A stretch of 64,000 nucleotides of DNA from Neisseria brasiliensis (GTDB taxonomy: Bacteria; Pseudomonadota; Gammaproteobacteria; Burkholderiales; Neisseriaceae), in the NCBI RefSeq assembly GCF_009671065.1, contig NZ_CP046027.1, forward strand, positions 2,553,511-2,617,510, in the 5' to 3' direction. Under the pieces are notes generated by a model. That model was not told where the DNA came from. It saw only the letters and a program-made list of their open reading frames with translations, and made no database searches. Within the stretch, counting starts at the first letter, position 1. Each line of letters begins with the position of its first letter. Both the position numbers and the translations under genes were made by a program. Positions 5,862-12,766 of this stretch are shown piece by piece.

Positions 5862-5932
5862 GGCTGTGGCAATCACGAATGATTGGACGTACTTTTAACA
5901 CAGCTATACGCAGACAGAAAACGGTCTGTCAA
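5862..5932 (-). promoter_or_regulatory. H1-like copy e with a possible sigma-70 promoter
   Basis: On the minus strand TTGACA (5927-5932), an 18-base spacer and TATAGC (5903-5908) form a plausible promoter inside an H1-like copy: GACAGA...TCTGTC, then ACAGC...CACGAATGATTGCCACAGCC. It would drive a long untranslated leader towards the 115-aa gene. Moderate support only. Confidence 0.4.
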
Positions 5933-6281
5933 CCGGGGAAGCTTACCCAAATATTCCTTCCAAAACATTTGGGTAAGCCACCCTAAGGGTGGCTCGAAAA
6001 ATGAACTTGGTAAATCCAAGTATTCAATAAATAAAAATCCGAATTGTTAAGGAGCACTTATCAACTTACGGATGCCCACACTGATATGGGCATCGGTAAG
6101 AAAACAAAATTAGGTTTAAAGCCAAGCTGTTTTTTACAAGGTTGCCTGCCCTTGTACTGCTTTAAAATTGAGAAGGAGTTCGTTCAGAAAATTAAACATC
6201 CGAGATTGGCAGGTGCTTAATTTTCTGAACGAATAGGGGAGGTTTAAGAAGAGGAAGCCAAAAGGCTTCCTGCTTTCTTAA

Positions 6282-6785
6282 TTACTGAGTCGGATTTTCA
6301 GCCGCTTCCTCGGTAGAGCGAGGGGCAGGGGCCGTATTCTCCGTATCGGTTTGAGATGGTTCGTCTTGTGACGATCGGTACCAAAATTCGCCATTCACCT
6401 TGATGAACTTGAATTTCAGCAGTCGCGCATCGATGCTCAGCGTCTCAATTTTTTCACCGGTCTTGCGATCTTCGGTTTCAAACTTGATGGGCTGTAAATC
6501 ACCTACACGAAACCCGACAATGACTGTCGGACGATCCTTCATCTGAGTGGCCTGCAAATTAGGAAATTCCTGCAACAGCTGCTCAAAGAGTTCCTTTGCA
6601 TGGCCACCAACGATGCGCACGTCAAAACGTGTCTTATCGCCGGAATCACCACGAGAGGCCTGAATCGTAGCAGCAAAGTAAGGGGTACCTTTTTTAGCTG
6701 TTACTGTGCGGGGACGGTTCAAAAAACCGATGCCGTCGGCAGTCAGATTGAAGTATTGGTTTTGAGTTTGATTAGATTGAGTCAT
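6282..6785 (-). CDS. DUF3577 (STY4534-type) ICE protein (167 aa)
   Basis: The protein MTQSNQTQNQYFNLTADGIG, then FLNRPRTVTAKKGTPYFAAT, matches the DUF3577/STY4534 family of ICE and pathogenicity-island proteins: an N-terminal YFNLT-GIGFLNR motif, a KKG-PYFA-TI-A strand, TRFDVRIVGGHAKELFEQLL and FKFIKVNGEFWYR. The fold resembles small OB-like DNA-binding proteins, and family members lie near ICE replication genes, so a role in element replication is inferred. The C-terminus is a Gln/Pro/Thr-rich disordered tail. It has its own promoter (7009-7037), a leader of about 215 bases and hairpin L9. Ribosome-binding site GGAGATATATC. Confidence 0.85.
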   Translation of the reverse strand: MTQSNQTQNQYFNLTADGIGFLNRPRTVTAKKGTPYFAATIQASRGDSGDKTRFDVRIVGGHAKELFEQLLQEFPNLQATQMKDRPTVIVGFRVGDLQPIKFETEDRKTGEKIETLSIDARLLKFKFIKVNGEFWYRSSQDEPSQTDTENTAPAPRSTEEAAENPTQ

Positions 6786-6806
6786 GATATATCTCCATAA
6801 AAAACA

Positions 6807-6853
6807 GGGGATATATCAATCCATATGGGGATAAATATATCCCCAAAGGGTTA
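6807..6853 (-). promoter_or_regulatory. Hairpin leader copy L9
   Basis: Minus strand: UAACCCUUUGGGGAUAUAU, inner UCC/GGA stem, 3' arm GAUAUAUCCCC, U-rich spacer, GGAGAUAUAUC, AUG. The 3' arm can pair with the 5' arm or, with one mismatch in 11, with the ribosome-binding site. Confidence 0.7.
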
Positions 6854-7008
6854 ATACGGCTTTTTCGAATGCCGTAACTGACTTAGAAGCCTTACTGAAT
6901 AAAGGCGGGTTGAAAGTGTGTACCGCTAATCCGACGAATCGGATTTCATTCTCGAGCGGCTAAATGACGAAGCTTTTAAGAAAAGCCACAAACTTGAAAT
7001 ACAGTTTT

Positions 7009-7037
7009 AATATATGCCCAAAATTTCATACTGTCAA
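7009..7037 (-). promoter_or_regulatory. Strong sigma-70-type promoter for the DUF3577 gene
   Basis: Minus strand: consensus TTGACA (7032-7037), 17-base spacer, TATATT (7009-7014). A start near 7002 would give a leader of about 215 bases ending in hairpin L9. It is the only near-perfect promoter I found in the element. Confidence 0.75.
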
Positions 7038-7070
7038 CAGGGTAATTGTACTTTTGTACGGATATCCAAC

Positions 7071-7099
7071 AAAAAAAGACGGCATTAAGAGATGCCGTC
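7071..7099 (-). terminator. Intrinsic terminator after the ParB-fold gene
   Basis: Minus strand: GACGGCAT-CTCTTA-ATGCCGTC followed by seven Ts, 25 bases past the stop at 7124. It separates the topB-side transcript from the DUF3577 promoter. Confidence 0.85.
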
Positions 7100-7123
7100 C
7101 AAACTGCTTGCTTGAAGTTAACT

Positions 7124-7810
7124 TTAAAATTTTGAAAACAACTTGGAAAGCCATGAGTGCTTTCTACGGCGTAATGCCTCCAGTTTCTCTAAGGCTGCCG
7201 ACTTATCCAGGAGTAAAGTCTGAGAACCCTCCTGCCATTTCAACTCCGTCTCAAACAAATCTTCTTTCCAGCCTGCCGTATCGTCACGCCCAATCAATTT
7301 ACGGGTTGGTTTGAGCCATATTTTTAAACTCTGTCGTCGAATTTCCTGTTCCAACTGCTGGTAGATGCTGAAAAATTCTTCATCAATCTGGTAGTGGTTG
7401 ATCACCACACCATGTAACTGAGTTAAGCCTTGCTCATAAAAATAGAATCGTGCGATACAGGTTCGGTGATTGCCGTCATCATCGATGTAAAAGCGGCGGC
7501 CGTCCAAAGTTTTAAAATACATTGGAGGCTCTTTGGGGCAAGTATCATGGTAGTAATGCGGATTGCTTTCAAGTAAGGGCAAATTAAGATGCATCCTTTT
7601 ACCGTTTTGTAAGAGATGCAGCCATGAATGATTTTGGTAATCGGAATGAATCGTTCCAACCACGCTAAAAACATTGATGCTCCCTTGCGAAGTCCAATAA
7701 TGTCGCGAGATAAAAGGAGCTTTTTCCTGATAAGCAGCCTCATCCCACGGTTGAAGAATATCTTCCGCCCAAGCAGGCGGATGCTCGAGAACCCTGTCTA
7801 ATAAAGCCAT
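7124..7810 (-). CDS. ParB/sulfiredoxin-fold protein with DGNHR motif (228 aa)
   Basis: ATG at 7810 (MALLDRVLEHPPAWAEDILQ) comes 1 base after the stop of the peptidase gene. The SD GGAGGGGG lies inside the end of that gene, so the two are translationally linked. Around residues 110-130 the sequence YFKTLDGRRFYIDDDGNHRT and CIARFYF resembles the ParB-like N-terminal (Srx) fold, where a D-G-x-H-R loop binds nucleotide. The C-terminal third is helical and basic (EKLEALRRRKHSWLSKLF). No helix-turn-helix is evident, so it is not an ordinary partition protein. Similarity is motif-level; a nucleotide-binding or nuclease role is inference. Confidence 0.6.
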   Translation of the reverse strand: MALLDRVLEHPPAWAEDILQPWDEAAYQEKAPFISRHYWTSQGSINVFSVVGTIHSDYQNHSWLHLLQNGKRMHLNLPLLESNPHYYHDTCPKEPPMYFKTLDGRRFYIDDDGNHRTCIARFYFYEQGLTQLHGVVINHYQIDEEFFSIYQQLEQEIRRQSLKIWLKPTRKLIGRDDTAGWKEDLFETELKWQEGSQTLLLDKSAALEKLEALRRRKHSWLSKLFSKF

Positions 7811-7811
7811 G

Positions 7812-8387
7812 CTACCCCCTCCAGCTACGGTATCGCCCGGTGTCCAAATGAATGAAGCTGTCGTATATGCCAATGCCGCCAACTTTATAATACTGTGCCA
7901 TTTGCTCTAACTGCCCAAGCGTCACGCCGCGCATGGTAATGTCTACTGCTTTACCTCGCATATGTAGTGAGTTACGCGCTGCGCCTTCAATGGTTGCGTT
8001 ACGGCGTGGAGTCCGATAAGCACTGTTGATGGTAATGATCGGATCAGGCTTACCGGATACACGAGCCCATTCCTGCATCGCATAGAGCAGGTTGAGCAAC
8101 CCGACATCAACCGCGATAACCGAATTGCCATCTTTTGCGTCCCGCATCATCCAGCAGGCACGGCGGTAACTGTCCTCAATATAGCCCTGATTGGCTGTAA
8201 AAAAGCGAATATCGTGTTTTTCTTTGGTATCCGCACGACGACAGCTGATGATGCGATCCCGAGTCCAGAAATCCGCCATGTCAGTTGCAGCTGCATAATC
8301 CGGGATGAGCAAGCCCGCACCGCCTACAGCGACCAAGCCGGCCACTGCAGTTGCCCGTCCTAAAAAGTCCCGACGACTTAAATCCAT
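7812..8387 (-). CDS. Tat-exported DUF882/YcbK-type M15 peptidase (191 aa)
   Basis: The N-terminus MDLSRRDFLGRATAVAGLVA has the twin-arginine motif SRRDFLG plus a hydrophobic stretch, so export by Tat is likely. The mature part carries peptidase M15 (DUF882) landmarks: INSAYRTPRRNATIEGAARN, the zinc-type HMRGKAVDI motif (H-x6-D) and the terminal DSFIHLDTGRYRSWRG with H-x-D. Family members cleave peptide crosslinks in peptidoglycan. In an ICE this could open the cell wall for the transfer apparatus. The start follows GAGGTT. Confidence 0.8.
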   Translation of the reverse strand: MDLSRRDFLGRATAVAGLVAVGGAGLLIPDYAAATDMADFWTRDRIISCRRADTKEKHDIRFFTANQGYIEDSYRRACWMMRDAKDGNSVIAVDVGLLNLLYAMQEWARVSGKPDPIITINSAYRTPRRNATIEGAARNSLHMRGKAVDITMRGVTLGQLEQMAQYYKVGGIGIYDSFIHLDTGRYRSWRG

Positions 8388-8590
8388 ATTTGAACCTCAT
8401 TTTTAGTCTTCCAAAATGGCCTCAGTCTCTCCACCGTCCATTTGGCATCAGTTATGATAAGCGGTAGAGAGAACTACTATTAATCTAGCTTTAAAGATAG
8501 TGATGTTCAATCATTATTTAAAATTGCTTTGCAAGTCAAAGAACACGAGGCTGATTACCTGCAAAAGTTTAAGGAAATCGATCATTCTTC

Positions 8591-8797
8591 TCACTCGCAG
8601 GAGAGATAATCACCTATTTTCCCTGCTGTCTCCAATCGGCGGCAGGCAGTATTGACAGATTCAATTGCATCCAATAATTGTTGCCCTAGTGAGTCTCGTC
8701 GTAACATCTGACTACTGATTTCACCGGAATAATTTTCAACAACCACATCTTTTCCGTTAAGTTGAAAACGGATTTCTACTTGATACTTCTGTTTCAT
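8591..8797 (-). CDS. Hypothetical small ICE protein (68 aa)
   Basis: ATG at 8797 (MKQKYQVEIRFQLNGKDVVV) is preceded by GAAGGAA. Two predicted beta strands are followed by a helix (GQQLLDAIESVNTACRRLET). Short, soluble and single-domain; no known family recognised. It stands alone between topB and the peptidase gene, with about 200 bases on the peptidase side in which I see no gene. Confidence 0.55.
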   Translation of the reverse strand: MKQKYQVEIRFQLNGKDVVVENYSGEISSQMLRRDSLGQQLLDAIESVNTACRRLETAGKIGDYLSCE

Positions 8798-8890
8798 TTT
8801 AACTTTCCTTCGAAAAACAAATAATCACAGCCTATCGACTCGCCGCGTGTTCCAGCTTTTCACACAATTTATGCCTCCAAAATAATATTC

Positions 8891-10924
8891 TCACTGCACC
8901 CATTCAAAATGCTTGCACTCAGGATACTTAGAACACCCCAAATACTTCTTCTCCGGTTCATTCTTCAACGCTTTTTCCTGCAACGTACCACCACAATCCG
9001 GGCAGGTATCTCCGGCTTTGTTCTTGGCAATGTTATTCGGCTGAGCTGAAGCGGCCGGTTTTACCACTTTCGGCCTTTTCACTGCATCGGCCTTGGCCTG
9101 ATCAACCAGCTGCTGAATCAAGTCTTCCTGATAGGCCATAAAATCCGCCATCGTCAACTTGCCCGATTCAATGCCGGCCAAAGCCAGCTCCCATTTGGCG
9201 GTGGTAACGGGATCAGCCACCATGACCGGTATTTGGGCAATCAGTTTGCGGCCTTTTTCGGTAGAAACGATTTTGCCTTTCTGCTTCTCGATGTAGCTCA
9301 TCTCAAACAGGCGGTCGATGATGTTGGCGCGGGTGGCCTCTGTTCCCAGTCCTTCGGTGCTGCGGAGGATTTTCTTAATCTGTTCGTCGTCCACAGTTTT
9401 GAGAAAGTCAGACAGGGTCTGCATTTCGTCCAATAGGGTGGCTTCGGTAAAGCGCGGCGGCGGCGCGGTTTTCTTGCTTTCGGGTTTACTGCCGGTAACG
9501 GTCAGTTGTTGGCCGTCTGAAACGGCCGGCAACACCGTATTTTCGTTTTCATCACCGTCTTCATCTTCCGTTTTGCCGAGCCAGGTTTTCCAGCCTTGGA
9601 TTTTCGGGGTTTGGCCGGTGGCTTTGAACTGCTGGCCACAGCTCTCGGCGACAATCACGGTGGCATCGTATTCGTAGTCGGGATAAAACTGGGCGATGTA
9701 ACGGTTGCGTATCATCAGATAGATTTCGCGCTCGTTTTTATCCAGCTGGGCTAAATTGAAATTGCTGACCTTGGTCGGAATAATCGCATGGTGCGAATGT
9801 TTGTTGACCTGAGTGTCGTTCCATACCCGTGACGGGCGGTTGTGATCGGCTTTGGCCAACACCGGTGCCAAACTGCTGTCAATGGCCTCCATGGCTGCAA
9901 ATACATCGGCCACTTCGCTTTGCTGCGACTGAGGCAGATAACGGCACGGAGTACGCGGGTAAGAGGTAATTTTGTGCTTTTCGTACAATTCTTGGGCGAT
10001 TTTCAACACTTTTGAAGCGGAAATGCCCAGTTTTTTACCGGCTTCTTTCTGTAAAGCCGACAGACTGTACGGCAACGGTGCCGGTGTCTTTTTTCGCTCG
10101 GTTTTGGCGGAAACGACACGACCTGTCGCGTTGGCCAGCTGTTTGGCCAAGTTTTCGACAAACAATTTGTCGGTACACAGGCCGTCTGAATTTTTCAACT
10201 CATCAGGAATCTGCCATTGCGCCGCAAACTGTTCTTTTGAGGCCGTCTGAAACACGGCACTCAAAACGTAATACGGATAGGGTTGGAAATTGTCGATAAT
10301 GTGGTCGCGGCGTACCACCAGATTCAGCGTCGGTGTCTGAATGCGGCCGATGGATAGGGTGTGTTCTTTTCCGAAGCCTGTTGAATATGCCACGGTGTAT
10401 GCCCGGCTCAGGTTCATACCGACCAGCCAGTCTGCACGCCCCCGCGCCAGTCCGGCCTGATACAGGGTTTCTGTCTCCCGGCCGGGTTTGATTCTTGCCA
10501 AGGCTTTTTTAACCGAGGCAGGATCCAGTCCACTGGTCCAGAAACGCGATACCTTGCCCCGGTAACCGCAATATTCCAGGATTTCGCGGCCGATAACCTC
10601 ACCCTCACGGTCAGCATCTGTTGCAATAACAACTTCCCCGGCTTTGGCCAGCAGCCCTTTGATGATTTTGAACTGCTTGGCCGCCTTCGGCTGGATTTCC
10701 ATTTTCCATTGCTGAGGCAGAACAGGAAGGGCTGTGATGTTGCCAAAATCAGCAAATTCCTCACCGTAAGCAGCAGGCATGGCTTGACTCAAAATGTGCC
10801 CGAATGCCCAAGTCACAGCGGTATCACCTTTTTGGAAATAGCCGTCATAGCGGCCGTCCAAAACACCGAGTACCTTACCGATGTCTTTTGCCTGACTAGG
10901 TTTCTCACAGAGGAATAAGCGCAT
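8891..10924 (-). CDS. topB: DNA topoisomerase III (type IA), ICE-encoded
   Basis: 677 residues from ATG 10924 (MRLFLCEKPSQAKDIGKVLG); the TTG four codons upstream is not needed. TOPRIM domain: EKPSQA at the start, then ATDADREGEVIGREILEYCG near residue 100. The catalytic tyrosine lies in TSYPRTPCRYLP near residue 320, after SIGRIQTPTLNLVVRRD. The C-terminal zinc ribbon is CPDCGG...YLGCSKYPECKHFEW. It decatenates or relaxes via single-strand passage, and in GGI/ICE clusters topB sits with ssb and parAB. Neighbours: the 61-aa membrane protein ends next to its start. Several uptake cores lie inside the gene. Confidence 0.95.
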   Translation of the reverse strand: MRLFLCEKPSQAKDIGKVLGVLDGRYDGYFQKGDTAVTWAFGHILSQAMPAAYGEEFADFGNITALPVLPQQWKMEIQPKAAKQFKIIKGLLAKAGEVVIATDADREGEVIGREILEYCGYRGKVSRFWTSGLDPASVKKALARIKPGRETETLYQAGLARGRADWLVGMNLSRAYTVAYSTGFGKEHTLSIGRIQTPTLNLVVRRDHIIDNFQPYPYYVLSAVFQTASKEQFAAQWQIPDELKNSDGLCTDKLFVENLAKQLANATGRVVSAKTERKKTPAPLPYSLSALQKEAGKKLGISASKVLKIAQELYEKHKITSYPRTPCRYLPQSQQSEVADVFAAMEAIDSSLAPVLAKADHNRPSRVWNDTQVNKHSHHAIIPTKVSNFNLAQLDKNEREIYLMIRNRYIAQFYPDYEYDATVIVAESCGQQFKATGQTPKIQGWKTWLGKTEDEDGDENENTVLPAVSDGQQLTVTGSKPESKKTAPPPRFTEATLLDEMQTLSDFLKTVDDEQIKKILRSTEGLGTEATRANIIDRLFEMSYIEKQKGKIVSTEKGRKLIAQIPVMVADPVTTAKWELALAGIESGKLTMADFMAYQEDLIQQLVDQAKADAVKRPKVVKPAASAQPNNIAKNKAGDTCPDCGGTLQEKALKNEPEKKYLGCSKYPECKHFEWVQ

Positions 10925-10925
10925 C

Positions 10926-11111
10926 TCAAATCCCAATACTTTTTTTCAATTCGGAAAACACCCAAAGAAAAGTGGTGTAAATAACCCAAGAGATACCTGC
11001 GAGCAAAGTCCCGTATAACAGAGTGGTCCAGATAATATCTTTCGCTTCGGTCAGAACAGCCTTTGCCCAGCAGGTTATCTCATACCAAGCTGATGTCTTT
11101 TTCTCAGCCAT
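10926..11111 (-). CDS. Small membrane protein between ssb and topB (61 aa)
   Basis: ATG at 11111 lies two bases after the ssb stop (TAACCATG). The 61-residue product has a polar N-terminus (MAEKKTSAWYEITCWAKAVL) and one long hydrophobic segment of about 25 residues (WTTLLYGTLLAGISWVIYTT), then FLWVFSELKKSIGI. Its position in a tight ssb-61aa-topB run suggests an element maintenance role, but nothing in the sequence says which. No family recognised. Confidence 0.65.
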   Translation of the reverse strand: MAEKKTSAWYEITCWAKAVLTEAKDIIWTTLLYGTLLAGISWVIYTTFLWVFSELKKSIGI

Positions 11112-11113
11112 GG

Positions 11114-11551
11114 TTACATCGGAATATCATCATCCAGCGCATCATCTGGAGCTTGATTTTTACCTGATGCAGGGTCACGAGCAGGGCGCAAAGAAATACC
11201 TTCGATACGTTCATTTGGGACAATGAACAGATTTTTCACGCGTAGGATGCGGGCACGCACTTCGATGCCATCACGATTCGTATAGTTTTCGAAACGCTCG
11301 TCGCCTTCCAAATAGACAGGCATACCGGTTTTTAAGATTTTGTGTAGATGTGCGGCTTCACGATTCCAGTATTCACAGTTAATCCACTCGGTCGATACCG
11401 TTTCCCATTTGCCTTCGGCATTGCGTTTAAGATTTGGAGAAGCAACAGAGAAATTAAGAACCATGCTTGGTTCACTGCTGCTTGGGTTGGATACAGGGCG
11501 CAAGTTAAAATCTTTGCCAAGATTACCGCGCACAGAAAGTTGAACTGACAT
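11114..11551 (-). CDS. ssb: Single-stranded DNA-binding protein, ICE-encoded (SsbB-like)
   Basis: 145 residues starting MSVQLSVRGNLGKDFNLRPV after AGGAG. The OB-fold pattern is present: VLNFSVASPN, TEWINCEYWNREAAHLHKIL, KTGMPVYLEGDERFENYTNR and DGIEVRARILRVKNLF. The C-terminal tail is acidic and ends DDDIPM, where housekeeping SSBs usually end DDDIPF. It would coat single-stranded DNA during transfer or replication, matching the GGI SsbB-TopB gene pair. Directly downstream (leftward) are the 61-aa protein and topB. Confidence 0.92.
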   Translation of the reverse strand: MSVQLSVRGNLGKDFNLRPVSNPSSSEPSMVLNFSVASPNLKRNAEGKWETVSTEWINCEYWNREAAHLHKILKTGMPVYLEGDERFENYTNRDGIEVRARILRVKNLFIVPNERIEGISLRPARDPASGKNQAPDDALDDDIPM

Positions 11552-11665
11552 ATTTTAACTCCTGAAGAAATAGAGAAAATATGGCAGAAAGAATTAGGGA
11601 TAAAATACCCCATCATGAGATTAAGGATGGGGTATTATTACGGAGTTCATGACATCTTGTCAAGA

Positions 11666-12068
11666 GATGGCCATGATTTTCAGACGGCCGCGCGGCTCAG
11701 CGGAAAACTGTAACGGTGGGTTCCCGCTGTTAAGGGGCTTAACAGCGTCCGCGCGGCCCGGTGCTGTCAAGGGGCTTGACAGGGTGTCTGGATGGCCATG
11801 ATTTTCAGACGGCCGCGCGGCTCAGCGGAAAACTGTAACGGTGGGTTCCCGCTGTTAAGGGGCTTAACAGCGTCCGCGCGGCCCGGTGCTGTCAAGGGGC
11901 TTGACAGGGTGTCTGGATGGCCATGATTTTCAGACGGCCGCGCGGCTCAGCGGAAAACTGTAACGGTGGGTTCCCGCTGTTAAGGGGCTTAACAGCGTCC
12001 GCGCGGCCCGGTGCTGTCAAGGGGCTTGACAGGGTGTCTGGATGGCCATGATTTTCAGACGGCCGCGC
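11666..12068. repeat. Left array: 3.2 tandem copies of a 125-bp repeat
   Basis: Units begin at 11666, 11791 and 11916, and a partial unit at 12041; the period is exactly 125 and copies look identical. Each unit holds two 19-bp palindromes, CTGTTAAGGGGCTTAACAG and CTGTCAAGGGGCTTGACAG, about 30 bp apart, plus one uptake core. The same unit occurs in reverse orientation at 13951-14609. No protein-coding frame is plausible here. Confidence 0.97.
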
Positions 12069-12078
12069 CTGCTAATAA

Positions 12079-12109
12079 GAAAGGTTGTAACCGTAGGTTA
12101 CAACCTTTC
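12079..12109 (-). terminator. Hairpin after the DUF3158-like gene
   Basis: GAAAGGTTGTAACC and GGTTACAACCTTTC form perfect 14-bp arms with a 3-base loop, followed by TTATTAG on the minus strand, 15 bases past the stop at 12124. Confidence 0.65.
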
Positions 12110-12123
12110 TTCATCTATCAAAG

Positions 12124-12693
12124 TTACTCAACTTTCTCAGTCATGAATTTCGGCAGATTATGAACAGCCATTTTTTCATGCTGAATCATTTTCTCAAAAT
12201 GAGCTTTTGAATGGTATAGGGAACTTAACTCCTGAGAAATACCCCTACTTCGACAGTAAAAATCTTTAAACGCATAGTAGACACGCATATGCAGTAAGCG
12301 CTCATCCAAAGAAGCATTTGCCTCATCAAGTGCAGTGCTGATATTCTCCCAAGAAAATACAACTTGTCTTTTGATGACCGTATTCCCCTCGTACTGCGTA
12401 CTGGTGAAATTCATAATGGGGATGTGTAATGTATCGGTATTTAACTTCGGCATGCCTTTGTAACTAATGGGTGACTGCTGGTACATTATCCTCATTACAA
12501 ACCGGTAACCCATACATTCACGATAATACTCTTTAGCTTCTGTAACAAGATCTGACAGCTCGTTGAGTTTTTCCTCTATCTTAGCCTCCAGCTCGGTTAT
12601 CCCCCTTACCCTTAAAAGGCTTTTGCAGTAACACAAATCAAGTTGACTTTTTTCACGCCTATTTTCAGTATTTTTCCTCTTACCATTTTCCAT
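12124..12693 (-). CDS. DUF3158-like ICE protein (189 aa)
   Basis: The preferred start is ATG 12693 (MENGKRKNTENRREKSQLDL), with GGAG five bases before it. The longer frame from 12741 starts inside a hairpin (AATGGGCTG...CAGCCCATT). The protein is mostly helical (RGITELEAKIEEKLNELSDL) with a basic character and contains VIKRQVVFSWENISTALDEA. In ICEs of this type a DUF3158 gene sits between TIGR03761 and ssb, exactly this position, so the label rests mainly on order and size. Together with the next gene it is enclosed by the two inverted repeat arrays. Confidence 0.6.
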   Translation of the reverse strand: MENGKRKNTENRREKSQLDLCYCKSLLRVRGITELEAKIEEKLNELSDLVTEAKEYYRECMGYRFVMRIMYQQSPISYKGMPKLNTDTLHIPIMNFTSTQYEGNTVIKRQVVFSWENISTALDEANASLDERLLHMRVYYAFKDFYCRSRGISQELSSLYHSKAHFEKMIQHEKMAVHNLPKFMTEKVE

Positions 12694-12766
12694 TTTGACT
12701 CCATCCAAAGTTTCTGACCGATCAAAGATAATGGGCTGCATCCTGATAGGTTACAGCCCATTGTTA

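Larger units (their letters stand above)
5565..6281. other. 717-bp gene-free region rich in inverted repeats
   Basis: No convincing gene; short frames near 5666-5901 lack start signals and family resemblance. It holds leader L8, two H1-like copies and a series of inverted repeats: 5941-5952/5967-5978 (12 bp), 5977-5995 (9-bp arms), 6065-6078/6087-6100 (14 bp, one mismatch), TTTAAAGC/GCTTTAAA around an inner ACAAGG/CCTTGT stem (about 6115-6167), 6179-6195/6217-6233 (17 bp perfect) and 6252-6259/6264-6271 (8 bp, probably the 3' end of the DUF3577 transcript). Candidate structured RNA or single-strand/replication origin. Confidence 0.6.

Noticed and set aside
5666..5901. Two short overlapping minus-strand frames (68 and 66 codons)
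   Set aside because: No Shine-Dalgarno, no similarity recognised, and they overlap the H1-like copies; treated as non-coding.
5941..6271. Possible retron msr-msd
   Set aside because: Hairpins are present but there is no reverse transcriptase gene anywhere in the window.
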